From CAVROP01 sp050008495 (GTDB taxonomy: Bacteria; Acidobacteriota; Terriglobia; UBA7540), in assembly GCA_050008495.1 (NCBI GenBank), contig JBEKMN010000014.1, positions 1 through 64,000 on the forward strand: a stretch of DNA of 64,000 bases, written 5' to 3'. The first letter of the stretch is position 1; every line of letters starts with the position of its first letter. The notes below the pieces were generated by a model. The model was not told the DNA's origin, did not search any database, and saw nothing but the letters and a program-made list of their open reading frames with translations. The translations under genes were made by a program, and so were the position numbers. Shown in pieces: positions 6,111 to 14,107 of this stretch.

Positions 6111-6152
6111 GCCCCTGGTCGTGCGGTCGGCGCACGGCCAGGGGCTTTTCGT
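6111..6152 (+). terminator. Rho-independent terminator of the small RNA unit
   Basis: A 15-bp stem, GCCCCTGGTCGTGCG (6111-6125) with CGCACGGCCAGGGGC (6131-6145), one G-U pair, a 5-base loop and a TTTTCGTTT tail. Confidence 0.85.
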
Positions 6153-6224
6153 TTGGACGGAGTCGAGAATTGAGAGTCGAGGGTTGAAAGTCGAGAGCCC
6201 GAAGGTCGAGAGAGCTGTGCTCGT

Positions 6225-6668
6225 TTAGCTCACCTTTTGTATTTTCTCGAAGAATTCGAACGATTGCAGGATGACCTTCGTTGCCATCTCGGTGAGGTTA
6301 TAGTGCGGCATCTCTTCGCGGCGCACCCAGCGGGCGTCGGTGACGTCGGAGGCGGGCTTAAGCTTTCCGCCCTTCCGCCGGCAAACGTAATCTACGATCA
6401 CATAGTGGTACTTGACGCGTTCCGCTTCGCGTGTGATGCGGTCGAACGCCGCTACGATTTGCAGAGGCTCGACGTCCAAGCCGGTCTCTTCCTTCAACTC
6501 GCGCCGCACGCCTTCCGCCAGTTCCTCACCGAGTTCGAGCATGCCGCCAGGAATGGACCACTGGCCCTTCAGCGGCTCGCAACCGCGGCGAATCAGGAGA
6601 GCCCGCCCACGGTGGATGACGACTCCGCCGACGCCTACGATGGGACGATCTGGATATTCGCGCTTCAT
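6225..6668 (-). CDS. Nudix hydrolase
   Basis: A 147-residue protein with a complete Nudix box at residues 42-64: G42, E48 and R56-E57-L58-K59-E60-E61-T62-G63-L64. This binds the metal that cleaves nucleoside-diphosphate-linked substrates. The start VGVGGVVIHRGRALLIRRG and the middle GQWSIPGG are typical of ADP-ribose or (d)NTP pyrophosphohydrolase subfamilies. The substrate cannot be told from sequence. The gene begins five bases after the stop of the M20 peptidase on the same strand, so the two form an operon. Confidence 0.9.
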   Translation of the reverse strand: MKREYPDRPIVGVGGVVIHRGRALLIRRGCEPLKGQWSIPGGMLELGEELAEGVRRELKEETGLDVEPLQIVAAFDRITREAERVKYHYVIVDYVCRRKGGKLKPASDVTDARWVRREEMPHYNLTEMATKVILQSFEFFEKIQKVS

Positions 6669-6673
6669 CTTTG

Positions 6674-8128
6674 CTACTGATTCGCCGCCTGCGCCACGAG
6701 TTCATACAGAATCTTCACCCCACGCCGGAGTTGCTCGACGGGTACACGTTCATTGGCGGCGTGCTCAGTGGCGTTCACTTCCGGCGTCACTTCCAAAGTG
6801 TTGAACCCGTAACAAGTAATTCCCAGCGGGCGGTACATCTGGCACTCGGTGTACCCGCCGCCGAGGGCCGGCGCAACCATCGCGTGCGGATTGTATTGGC
6901 GCACCACCTGCTCGATCAACCGGTAAAGACTGGTGTCCGTGGAGGAAGAGTTGGGAGGCTTGAAGCGGTTGGCAGAGGTAATTTGAATGGAATCATCCGC
7001 CAGCACGCGCCGAAACTGGCCCAGAAAAATCTTGGGATCTTCATCCGGGAGCAGCCGCACATCAAGCTCGGCGTAGGCCGTATCAGGAATCACGTTCGTC
7101 TGAGCCGCACCCTGGAGGACGGTGAGAGAGACCGTGTCGCGCAGCAGAAAGTTGTACTCTTCATCCCGAGTGATGCTGCGGGCGAAATCTGGATCTTGAA
7201 TCGCCTTGCGGATGTCGCGGAACTGCGTGGCGCGGGTTTCCGGTTCAAGCGCGGCGATGACGCGAAAGTACTGTTCCACCGCAGGAAGCAGGTGGACGGG
7301 CGGTTGCCAGTCCAGCACGCGGGCAAGAGCTTTCACCAGCCGATTCGGCGCCGAATCCGCAATGGGGATGGACCCGTGGCCGCCTCGGCCGGTGGCGGTG
7401 AGTCGAAGCCAATAAGGGGCCTTTTCCCCCACGCCCACCTCGTAAATTGTTCCCCGGCCTTGGATAATCAGGTTCGAGCCGCCTTCCGTAATCAGGTATT
7501 CCGCGTTACGCACCAACTCCGGATGATTCTCCAATATCCAGCGGCTGCCCGTGCCGTCAACCTCCTCGTCCGAAGTGGCGAGGAAAATCAGGTCGCGCTT
7601 CAGGGTCAAGCGTTGCCGGGCTGCAATCAGCAGCGCCATTGCCTGAAGCAGTCCTTCGTCCTTCATATCCTGCGCGCCGCGGCCATACATTTCACCGTTC
7701 AATATCTCGCCGGAAAAAGGCGGCAGCCGCCAGCTACGCGGGTCCGCCTGCACCACGTCCATGTGGTTCAGCAGGATCAAGGGCCGAAGCGTTCCATCAC
7801 CTTTGAGGACCGCGTAGAAATCGGCGCGCCCGGCGGCGTAGGGGTAGATCGTGTTGGGGATCCCGGCCCGCTCGAAAAGCCGATGGAAAAACTCTGCCGC
7901 AGCCAGTTCGTTCCCAGGCGGATTCGAGGTGTTGATGCGCAAGTACTCGCGCATCAACTGCACTGTCTCGTCCTGGTAGGGCGGCCAAGCGATCGCCCGG
8001 AGGTGTTCATCAAGCTGGGTTTGAGCGAAGGCGGCAAAAGAGAGAACGGCCACAAACAGCAGCGCGCCGAGCGGCTGAACTCCACCCCGCGACCGACCTG
8101 CGGCAGACGCGTGTTGAAAATCACGCAT
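6674..8128 (-). CDS. Secreted M20/M25/M40 family metallopeptidase
   Basis: A 484-residue protein with a signal peptide (LGALLFVAVLSFAAFAQ, cleavage after about residue 40), so it acts outside the cytoplasm. Zinc-binding and catalytic motifs are LLNHMDVVQ, GRGAQDMKDEGLLQAMAL and SDEEVDGTGSRWIL, followed by the dimerisation domain and a C-terminal GGGYTECQMYRPLGI. This is the arrangement of carboxypeptidase G2/ArgE-like enzymes that release amino acids from peptides or N-acyl amino acids. The ATG at 8128 is preferred because an upstream extension would bury the signal peptide. It is co-transcribed with the Nudix gene. Confidence 0.9.
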   Translation of the reverse strand: MRDFQHASAAGRSRGGVQPLGALLFVAVLSFAAFAQTQLDEHLRAIAWPPYQDETVQLMREYLRINTSNPPGNELAAAEFFHRLFERAGIPNTIYPYAAGRADFYAVLKGDGTLRPLILLNHMDVVQADPRSWRLPPFSGEILNGEMYGRGAQDMKDEGLLQAMALLIAARQRLTLKRDLIFLATSDEEVDGTGSRWILENHPELVRNAEYLITEGGSNLIIQGRGTIYEVGVGEKAPYWLRLTATGRGGHGSIPIADSAPNRLVKALARVLDWQPPVHLLPAVEQYFRVIAALEPETRATQFRDIRKAIQDPDFARSITRDEEYNFLLRDTVSLTVLQGAAQTNVIPDTAYAELDVRLLPDEDPKIFLGQFRRVLADDSIQITSANRFKPPNSSSTDTSLYRLIEQVVRQYNPHAMVAPALGGGYTECQMYRPLGITCYGFNTLEVTPEVNATEHAANERVPVEQLRRGVKILYELVAQAANQ

Positions 8129-8321
8129 AGTCTGAGGCGACCAAGCCAAGGCGATCCGAAATCCTCTGGCGCCGAGAGCGCTTCGCTGCGCGGCCACGCG
8201 CCTGCGGGCTGGGCACTCTCTGACTATAGCAGATGGGTTGCCGGAGGCAAGAACTCAAGCGGAGCTCAGGGCCGTTCTGGAAACGGTGAAGATGAACGGC
8301 GCGGCAAAGCCGCAACCAAAT

Positions 8322-8378
8322 GCAGATTCTTCGCTTCGCTCAGAATGACATGTCATCCTGAGCGAAGCGAAGGATCTG
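8322..8378. repeat. REP-like inverted repeat (TGTCATCCTGAGCGAAGCGA family)
   Basis: Two near-perfect arms of about 28 bases, GCAGATTCTTCGCTTCGCTC...ATGACA and TGTCATCCTGAGCGAAGCGA...ATCTGC, meet at 8350. Other copies occur at 28221-28470, 37600-37690, 42825-42985, 46622-46648 and 61545-61577. The rest of the 8129-8501 gap holds no gene. Confidence 0.85.
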
Positions 8379-8501
8379 CTTTTCTTCGTGCCCAGCGATG
8401 GCAAGGTCAGAAGCAGACGCCAACAGCCGCAATATTCTTGCGTTTCTTCGGTCAAAACCTTTATAGTCAACTCGTTGAAACCCTCAGGGGACGGGGAATC
8501 T

Positions 8502-10010
8502 TTGTTGGCGAAACCCACCACACGGCGCATCTTCATTACGCTGGCGGGGCCCAGCCTGGCGGCGATGGAAGCTCAAGCCGGCAGATTCAGTTCTGCGGGT
8601 GTGGGCTACGAGTTGCGCCTGGACTGTCTTCAGAACTTCACCGACTTCGAAGTCTCGCTCCATCAGATACTCTTGCGTACGCACCTTCCGCAGGTTATCG
8701 CCACGTGCCGAAGGGAGGAGGCAGGAGGAGCCTTCAAAGGCAGCGTCGAGGAGCAAGTCGCGGTCCTGGCCGCCGCCGTGCGAGCGGGTTGCCAGTGGGT
8801 CGATCTCGAGTTGGAGTCCATCCAGCAGGGCGGCTCCACTCTGCTGGGGCAATTCGATCCCGCCAAAGTCATCGCCTCCTATCACAACTTCCGGCAGACG
8901 CGATCCTTGGGCAGCGTCTATCGCCAACTGGTGCGGCTTCCCGTGGACACGGTCAAGATAGCGACGCAGGCACAGCATCTGCGCGACAATCTCCAGATCC
9001 GCCAACTCCTCAAGTCTCATCGCCGCCGGACGCCGAAGTTGGTGGCACTGGCGATGGGTGCATCGGGCATTCCCTCGCGGTTATTGGCGTTGCTTTGGGG
9101 ATCGGCGATCACCTACGCCTCTCCTGGAAACCATGCCGTGGTTCCCGGACAGGTTGCGGTGGACCTGATGCGTTCCGTGTACCAGGTCGAGCGGCTGAAC
9201 CCACGCACCCGGCTTTATGGGGTCGTCGGCTCACGCGCCTCGATTTCACTCTCGCCGGCCATGCAGAACGCGGCGTTCCAGGCCAAGCACGTGAATGCTG
9301 TTTTCCTGCCTTGCGAGACCGGCCGCCTTCCGGACTTCATCACCTTTGCGCGGCAGGCGGGCTTGTCGGGGTTCGCGGTGACCATGCCCTACAAGCGCGC
9401 CATGCTGCGGGCGCTGGATTGGGCCGATCCGATGGCCACGCGCATTGGGGCGTGCAACACGGTTGCCGTCCAGCGCGGCAAGTGGATGGGGTGGAACACG
9501 GACGCCGCGGCGGTGGTGGAAGTTCTCACCAAGCGTTTGCGGCTCACCGGAAGCCGCATGTTGATTCTGGGCGCGGGCGGGGCTGCGCGCGCCGCCGCCT
9601 ATACCTTGCGCGCCGAGGGCGCTCAAGTGATCGTGGCCGCTCGCCGCGAGGAAATGGCGCGGCGCCTGGCGCGCGCGGTCGAGGGCGAAGCGGTCCCCTG
9701 GGCGAGCGCCGAGGGACTGGAAGTGGATGCGGTGATTAATGCTACGCCCGTCGGCATGTATCCCCACACGGATGAGTCGCCGCTCGACCTGGCGCGTCTG
9801 CACGCCCGCGTGGTCTTCGACATGGTGTATTATCCGCTCGCTACGCGCTTCATCAACGAAGCCCGGGGGCGCGGTTTGGTGACGATTTCCGGGCTCGAGA
9901 TGCTGGTGGCGCAAGGGGCCCGCCAATTCGAAATCTGGACCGGGCTCAACGCCCCGCGCGCCTTGATGGAACAGGCGGTAATGCAAGTCCTGGATCGGCC
10001 GGTGGGGTAG
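8502..10010 (+). CDS. aroDE: Bifunctional 3-dehydroquinate dehydratase (type I) / shikimate dehydrogenase
   Basis: A fusion catalysing steps three and four of the shikimate pathway. The N-terminal part (about residues 1-215) is type I dehydratase: YELRLDC near residue 36, the catalytic histidine in ASYHNF (about 128) and the Schiff-base lysine in DTVKIATQ (about 152). The C-terminal part (about 220-500) is shikimate dehydrogenase: VVGSRASISLSPAMQN, the catalytic lysine in VTMPYKR, GACNTV, NTDAAA, and the NADP loop ILGAGGAARAAAY. There is no ATG upstream outside a REP-like repeat, so a TTG at 8502 or 8505 after AGGGGACGGGG is the likely start. trpE follows on the same strand. Confidence 0.92.
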   Translation: MLAKPTTRRIFITLAGPSLAAMEAQAGRFSSAGVGYELRLDCLQNFTDFEVSLHQILLRTHLPQVIATCRREEAGGAFKGSVEEQVAVLAAAVRAGCQWVDLELESIQQGGSTLLGQFDPAKVIASYHNFRQTRSLGSVYRQLVRLPVDTVKIATQAQHLRDNLQIRQLLKSHRRRTPKLVALAMGASGIPSRLLALLWGSAITYASPGNHAVVPGQVAVDLMRSVYQVERLNPRTRLYGVVGSRASISLSPAMQNAAFQAKHVNAVFLPCETGRLPDFITFARQAGLSGFAVTMPYKRAMLRALDWADPMATRIGACNTVAVQRGKWMGWNTDAAAVVEVLTKRLRLTGSRMLILGAGGAARAAAYTLRAEGAQVIVAARREEMARRLARAVEGEAVPWASAEGLEVDAVINATPVGMYPHTDESPLDLARLHARVVFDMVYYPLATRFINEARGRGLVTISGLEMLVAQGARQFEIWTGLNAPRALMEQAVMQVLDRPVG

Positions 10011-10023
10011 CTGTCCGTGGTCC

Positions 10024-10127
10024 GTAGTCAGTTGTCAGTTGTCAGTCGTCAGTTCAAATTAGGATATTAATAAAAAGGATATTTCATTGCTTTAACTGAT
10101 AACTGAAAACTGACGACTGAAGACTTC
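10024..10127. repeat. CAGTTGTCAGT-type inverted repeat between aroDE and trpE
   Basis: TCAGTTGTCAGTTGTCAGTC (from 10027) and its reverse counterpart AACTGATAACTGAAAACTGA (from 10094) flank an AT-rich centre. The same motif family surrounds every ADOP permease gene in the window (19590, 22325, 25020 and 36325 regions). Confidence 0.8.
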
Positions 10128-10131
10128 TCTT

Positions 10132-11652
10132 ATGCCCGACATTCAACCCAGCTTCGCCGAATTTCAGCGCCTGGCGCGCCAGGGCAATGTTCTGCCCGTT
10201 TACCGCACCATCGTCGCAGACCTGCTGAGCCCTGTCTCTGCCTATTTGCGGCTTTCCCCCGAGACCGCCGGGGCGGGCAGTCGAGGCACGGGAACTCCGG
10301 CGCATCCCTACAGCTTCCTGCTCGAGAGCGTGGAGGGCGGCGAGCGTGTGGGCCGGTACACATTTTTCGGCATCGATCCGTTTCAGGTCATTGCTTCGCG
10401 CGGCGATCGCGTCACCCTCGCGCGTGGCGCGCACCGCACGGAGCAAACCGGCGACATTTTCGAATGCCTGCGCCGGGAAGGCGCGCGTTACCGCTCCGTG
10501 ACGCTGCCCGGCCTGCCGCCCTTCACAGCCGGCGCGGTGGGCTTTCTTGCTTACGAAGCGGTGCGCAGGCTGGAGCGGCTTCCGCCCCGCGTCGAGATGG
10601 ACGTTGACCTGGACGACGCGGCCTTCATGTACTTTTCGAACCTCGTCGCCTTCGACCACGTCCAGCATCGCCTCTTCCTGATCGCCAATGTCCTTACGGA
10701 GGAAGGCAGGGGCACGCTGCGCGCCAAATACGACGCCGCCGTCCGCCAGATCGGGCGCCTGGAGAGCCTGCTGCGCCGTCCGCTCGAACTGCCGCGCCGG
10801 CATCCGCCGCGCGGCCCCTGGCGCGTGCGCCACAACCTGACCCGGCGGCGTTACGAAAACATGGTCGAGCGCTCGAAGGAATACATTCGCGCCGGCGACA
10901 TCTTCCAGGTGGTGATCTCGCAACGCCTCGAGGCGCCCGTGCGCGTTCCCCCGTTCGAGATTTATCGCGCCCTGCGCGCCGTGAACCCCTCGCCTTACAT
11001 GTACTACCTGCGCATGGGCGACTCGACCATTCTCGGCTCCTCCCCGGAAATGCTCGTCAAGGTTTCCGGGCGCGAAGTCGAGTACCGGCCCATCGCCGGA
11101 ACGCGTCCGCGGGGCAAAACCGAGGACGAGGACAAGCGGCTCGAAGAGGAACTGCGCGCCGATGAAAAGGAGCGCGCCGAACACATTATGCTGGTTGACC
11201 TGGGCCGCAACGACATCGGGCGGGTGTGCGAGTTCTCGAGCGTGCGCCCCAAGGAAATCATGTTCGTCGAGCGCTACTCCCATGTGATGCACCTGGTCTC
11301 CTCGATTCGCGGCCGCCTGCGCTCGGATGCGGATAGCTACGCCGCGCTGGCCGCCTGCTTCCCTGCCGGCACGCTCACCGGCGCGCCCAAGGTCCGCGCC
11401 ATGGAGATCATCGACGAGCTCGAACCCACGCGGCGCGGGCTCTACGGCGGAGCGGTCCTCTATCTCGACTTTTCCGGCAATCTCAACTCCTGCATCGTCA
11501 TCCGCACCGTGCTGGTTAAAGGCCATCGCGCCTACCTGCAAGCCGGGGCCGGGATCGTCGCCGACTCCGTTCCTGCCCGCGAATACCAGGAATGCCTCCA
11601 CAAAGCCCAAGCCGTCCTTAAAGCCTTCGAGATCGGCGAGCGAGGGTTGTAG
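10132..11652 (+). CDS. trpE: Anthranilate synthase component I
   Basis: A 506-residue enzyme converting chorismate to anthranilate, the first step of tryptophan synthesis. The N-terminal tryptophan feedback site is present (FLLESVEGGERVGRYTF). The C-terminal chorismate-binding domain shows DIFQVVISQR, RPIAGTRPRG, LVDLGRNDIGRV, CFPAGTLTGAPKVRAMEI and LQAGAGIVADSVP. Length and motifs fit TrpE better than PabB. The glutaminase partner trpG does not follow, since 11653-13025 is non-coding, so it must be elsewhere. It sits after aroDE, separated by an inverted repeat. Confidence 0.95.
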   Translation: MPDIQPSFAEFQRLARQGNVLPVYRTIVADLLSPVSAYLRLSPETAGAGSRGTGTPAHPYSFLLESVEGGERVGRYTFFGIDPFQVIASRGDRVTLARGAHRTEQTGDIFECLRREGARYRSVTLPGLPPFTAGAVGFLAYEAVRRLERLPPRVEMDVDLDDAAFMYFSNLVAFDHVQHRLFLIANVLTEEGRGTLRAKYDAAVRQIGRLESLLRRPLELPRRHPPRGPWRVRHNLTRRRYENMVERSKEYIRAGDIFQVVISQRLEAPVRVPPFEIYRALRAVNPSPYMYYLRMGDSTILGSSPEMLVKVSGREVEYRPIAGTRPRGKTEDEDKRLEEELRADEKERAEHIMLVDLGRNDIGRVCEFSSVRPKEIMFVERYSHVMHLVSSIRGRLRSDADSYAALAACFPAGTLTGAPKVRAMEIIDELEPTRRGLYGGAVLYLDFSGNLNSCIVIRTVLVKGHRAYLQAGAGIVADSVPAREYQECLHKAQAVLKAFEIGERGL

Positions 11653-11659
11653 CCGTCTA

Positions 11660-11743
11660 AAGGGTTAAAGGGTGAAGGCTAAAGGCCATTACGGTGGTCG
11701 TTGGGCCTACCCTTTACCCTTCAGCCTTTACCCTTTATCCTTT
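11660..11743. repeat. AAAGGGTGAAGG/CCTTTACCC inverted repeat after trpE
   Basis: AAAGGGTTAAAGGGTGAAGG on the left is mirrored by CCCTTCAGCCTTTACCCTTT on the right. A related block is at 44228-44350. It could act as a bidirectional stop for trpE transcripts but lacks a clear T-tract. Confidence 0.6.
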
Positions 11744-11745
11744 TC

Positions 11746-11970
11746 TCGCTCCTTTGTTTTCATAGACATTCCCGGATCGCTCGTTAGTGTTCTGGAGTCG
11801 AGGAGTCAAAGGCACGAGTCGAGAAGTCAAAAGCGACATCCCCGCCTGCGACCGGGAATTGACAATTGACCTCCCGTTCTGAGCTCTGCGGCTCCTGAAC
11901 GCCGTGACTCTTCGACTTTCTGTCATTGTCCTTTGTTTTCATAGACATTCTCGCTTTGTTCCCTCGAAAA
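11746..11970. repeat. Two short fragments of the dispersed element core
   Basis: CCTTTGTTTTCATAGACATTC occurs at about 11751 and again at about 11930. The second copy continues CGCTTTGTTCCC, which corresponds to the GGGAACGAAGC core of copies A and B on the opposite strand. No gene is recognised between them. Confidence 0.6.
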
Positions 11971-12139
11971 GCGAGCGCAGCAGTATGCGGATTGCCCTGG
12001 ACGCTTTCGTCAAACGACTGTTTCAAACATGCGTTTGAATTTAAGATCGGCACCCAGCGCTTGCGATGCCGGCTCTCCTCTCTCGTGATGTTTGGTCCTA
12101 TTCGGCGTCCGTTTGCTCCTATTCGCATGCAAAACCAGC

Positions 12140-12369
12140 TCTTTTTCGGTCCGTTTCTGCACTCTAAAAAATGTGAGATCCTTTGTTTTCAACGACTTCT
12201 TAGCTTCGTTCCCACTGTTTTTGTGTTTTCTGCGACGCTCCATTCTGCCAGCGGCCCGACCCATCCAGTTTTTCGTTTCCGCCAGTGAGCACCGACGCTC
12301 TCCCCTGCGACAAATCGTCCACCATTCGACAGACTATAGTAGGCTATCATGACTGGAGGGCTATGTCAA
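12140..12369 (-). repeat. Dispersed promoter-bearing element, copy B
   Basis: The minus-strand counterpart of 3604-3852: TTGACA (12364-12369), a 17-bp spacer ending AGTCATGA, TAGCCTA (-10 at 12341-12346), GTGGAC...TTTGTCGCAGG, then the core with GTGGGAACGAAGCTAAGAAG and GAAAACAAAGGA (about 12180-12225). In the corresponding frame it encodes KNSGNEAKKSLKTKDLTFF before diverging. Confidence 0.72.
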
Positions 12370-13025
12370 GTTAAAAGCATCGAGACGCTTCTCGCCGCGT
12401 CCGGGACAACAAATGAGAAGGTCGTCTAGGGTCGGATGCAGGTTGAGCGCGACCCAAATCCTTCGCCTCCATGCCGCCGAGACTAAGAATGGACTGCCCT
12501 CTCCCCGGGGGAGAGGATGTCGGGCTAGGGCGTGTTCATCAGCCGGAGCACGACGGGTGGGGGGTTGCGACGCAAGTCCGACTGCGTGTCCGAATGACTT
12601 ATTGTCATATTCGATATTCTGATTCCAGTTGTAAGCAGATTGGTCCAGTGGCATCATCCCCAGAACTAAGATCGGGGGAAGGTCCTTTCCCCCAACCGGG
12701 TCCGCAACCGTGCTACGCAGTGCGCAGCGCAGCAGGAATGCCTATAGCGACAAGCCTTCACGATAACGCGACACGGAGAGAACGACTATGCCACCCGCCG
12801 GCGACTTCCTGGAAAAGATTAACCACAGAGGTCACAGAGACCACAGAGCCTTTCTCCGTGAACTCCGTGTGCTCTGTGGTGAGTCTTTTCTTGGCCTGCT
12901 GCTCCGGTGCCTTCCTCTTTTGGCCTGTATCTGCCTGGCCGGTTGCGGCGGAGGAGGGGGAAGCAGTGCCCCAGCGCTCCCAGCTCCGTCCCTCTTGTGC
13001 CTTTCACGTTTTTCCGCTCTCGCCG
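12370..13025. other. Gene-free region with a CACAGAG inverted repeat
   Basis: No credible gene was found. An 81-codon frame at 12788-13033 is largely made of repeat sequence: ACCACAGAGGTCACAGAGAC at about 12824 and its inverse GTGCTCTGTGGT at about 12870. It also contains a stretch of glycines unlike a real protein. A CTCTCCCCGGGGGAGAG palindrome sits at about 12490. Confidence 0.55.
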
Positions 13026-13928
13026 CTAATTGAGCGATGGCTTCTCGATATGATCGATGACGAGGACCTCGACCTGGTTCTTGGCTGGTTCCAGCTTCAG
13101 GCCAAGCTGCTCCTGGATGGCCGCGAAGTTCGAGGTCGTGGAAGCGTCGGGCATCTGCGGGTTTTTGGTGGCCGGCTTGCCCATTTCCGGCTCTCCGGGC
13201 GTCTCAGTCTCGGTTTGCGGGTATCTCCACTGTAAGGTGAAATTGTAGTTGCCCTTGAGGCCGGTGTGATCCACCACGGTGCAGCCCAACGTGCCTGACA
13301 AAAACTCCGCCAGCTTCGCCATGGGCGTCCGTCGAAACGAAAGCTGGCCCTGTGCATTGCTGCCCCATTGGCCTTCGACGCCTTCGATTCCGCTGGCTTC
13401 CCGAAGTTTGGGACCACTCTTCGCGATGACCAGCGCATATCCCGGAAGAGCTTGGGTTTCACGGTGAACCGCCAGCTTTAAGCGGTCTGTCAAAAGCGCC
13501 TGAAGCATGCGGTGCTTTAGTGCCGATGCCTGGTCCTTGCTCAGCCCACTCAGTTCTTGATTTGCGGCGCTGCCCGCTTTCGCTTGAATGTCGAATTTCT
13601 CGGAACGGAACCAGCTCGGGCCGCCCTGGATCAGCCAAGAGTCATGAACTCCAAAGGCCATCTCAACAAGCCTCTCCACCGTGATCTCCGTGGCCTCAAA
13701 GGTTCCCTCGTTCGGCGGATCGGCAATGGTGTGCCCCAGGCGCCACCCGGCGGGGTCAGACGCGTACAGCTTAATGGAGGCGACTTCGAATCTTGGTCCC
13801 GCGGCGGCTGTGGCTTCGCTTTGTGACGCGGGCCCGTTCTGTGCGGTGTACGCCAAGGCAAACGCGAATGGCAGAGCGACGACCGCTGATCCACACGTCG
13901 CGAGTAATACATTTCTGCGGAAATTCAT
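13026..13928 (-). CDS. TIGR03435 (Soli_usitat) family secreted protein
   Basis: A 300-residue protein with an N-terminal signal peptide (LLATCGSAVVALPFAFALAYTAQ). Diagnostic segments follow: FEVASIKLYASDP, LVEMAFGVHDSWLIQGGPSW, FDIQAKAG, MLQALLTDRLKLAVHRETQALPGYALVIAKSGPKL, FLSGTLGCTVVDHTGLKGNYNFTLQW and AIQEQLGLKLEPAKNQVEVLVIDHIEKPSLN. This repeat-poor family is expanded in Acidobacteria, especially Solibacter. Its function is unknown, but it is thought to be extracytoplasmic. The ATG at 13928 fits the signal peptide, and the in-frame sequence upstream is a dispersed repeat. Confidence 0.9.
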   Translation of the reverse strand: MNFRRNVLLATCGSAVVALPFAFALAYTAQNGPASQSEATAAAGPRFEVASIKLYASDPAGWRLGHTIADPPNEGTFEATEITVERLVEMAFGVHDSWLIQGGPSWFRSEKFDIQAKAGSAANQELSGLSKDQASALKHRMLQALLTDRLKLAVHRETQALPGYALVIAKSGPKLREASGIEGVEGQWGSNAQGQLSFRRTPMAKLAEFLSGTLGCTVVDHTGLKGNYNFTLQWRYPQTETETPGEPEMGKPATKNPQMPDASTTSNFAAIQEQLGLKLEPAKNQVEVLVIDHIEKPSLN

Positions 13929-13975
13929 TTTGCCCTCCCTACAAACTGCCGCAATCCAACCCTGCTCCGAAAATC

Positions 13976-14070
13976 GTGGCGCGGGCGTCCCGCCCGCGGT
14001 CGCGGGAGCGTCCCGCTCCCGCGCACGGGCAGGATGCCCGTGCCACAGCGGGCGAGACGCCCGCACCACA
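13976..14070. repeat. GC-rich GTGGCGCGGGCGTCCCGCCCGC-type repeat
   Basis: A chain of short palindromes built from GCGGGCGTCCCGCCCGC-like and GCACGGGCAGGATGCCCGTGC units. Relatives are at 15772-15866, 52553-52604 and 63585-63617. Here it is intergenic, just upstream of the Soli_usitat gene. Confidence 0.85.
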
Positions 14071-14107
14071 TCCGTCCACTGTGGGCTCATTTTCATTCAG
14101 GGCGTCC

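Larger units (their letters stand above)
5925..6152 (+). ncRNA. Candidate structured small RNA with a perfect anti-16S leader
   Basis: An independent unit of about 225 nt with its own promoter and terminator. The 5' end carries TAGAAAGGAGGTGATCC (5928-5944), complementary over 17 bases to the usual 3' terminus of bacterial 16S rRNA. Downstream, UAGCGAG (5965-5971) pairs with CUCGCUA (6018-6024) and encloses a CCCA-CUUG-UGGG tetraloop hairpin (6001-6012). GGGUU (6033-6037) pairs with AACCC (6092-6096) and encloses the stem AGG(G)CGC/GCGCCU (6045-6063) and a smaller CUCC/GGAG hairpin. It could be a regulatory RNA that engages the ribosome, or a leader for the 13-codon ORF. I cannot match it to a named Rfam family. 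Confidence 0.6.

Noticed and set aside
6671..9739. 1022-codon plus-strand open frame
   Set aside because: It is antisense to the M20 peptidase, then crosses aroDE in another frame. It is a by-product of high GC in the third codon position.
10084..11610. 508-codon minus-strand open frame
   Set aside because: Antisense to trpE, with a composition typical of the reverse frame of a GC-rich gene and no family similarity.
11660..13025. CRISPR-like array in the repeat-rich gap after trpE
   Set aside because: The repeats differ in sequence and spacing and no regular spacer length or cas gene exists.
12788..13033. 81-codon frame with a hydrophobic stretch and a CGGGGG run
   Set aside because: Its first third is the ACCACAGAG inverted repeat, the rest is low-complexity, and it has no ribosome binding site.
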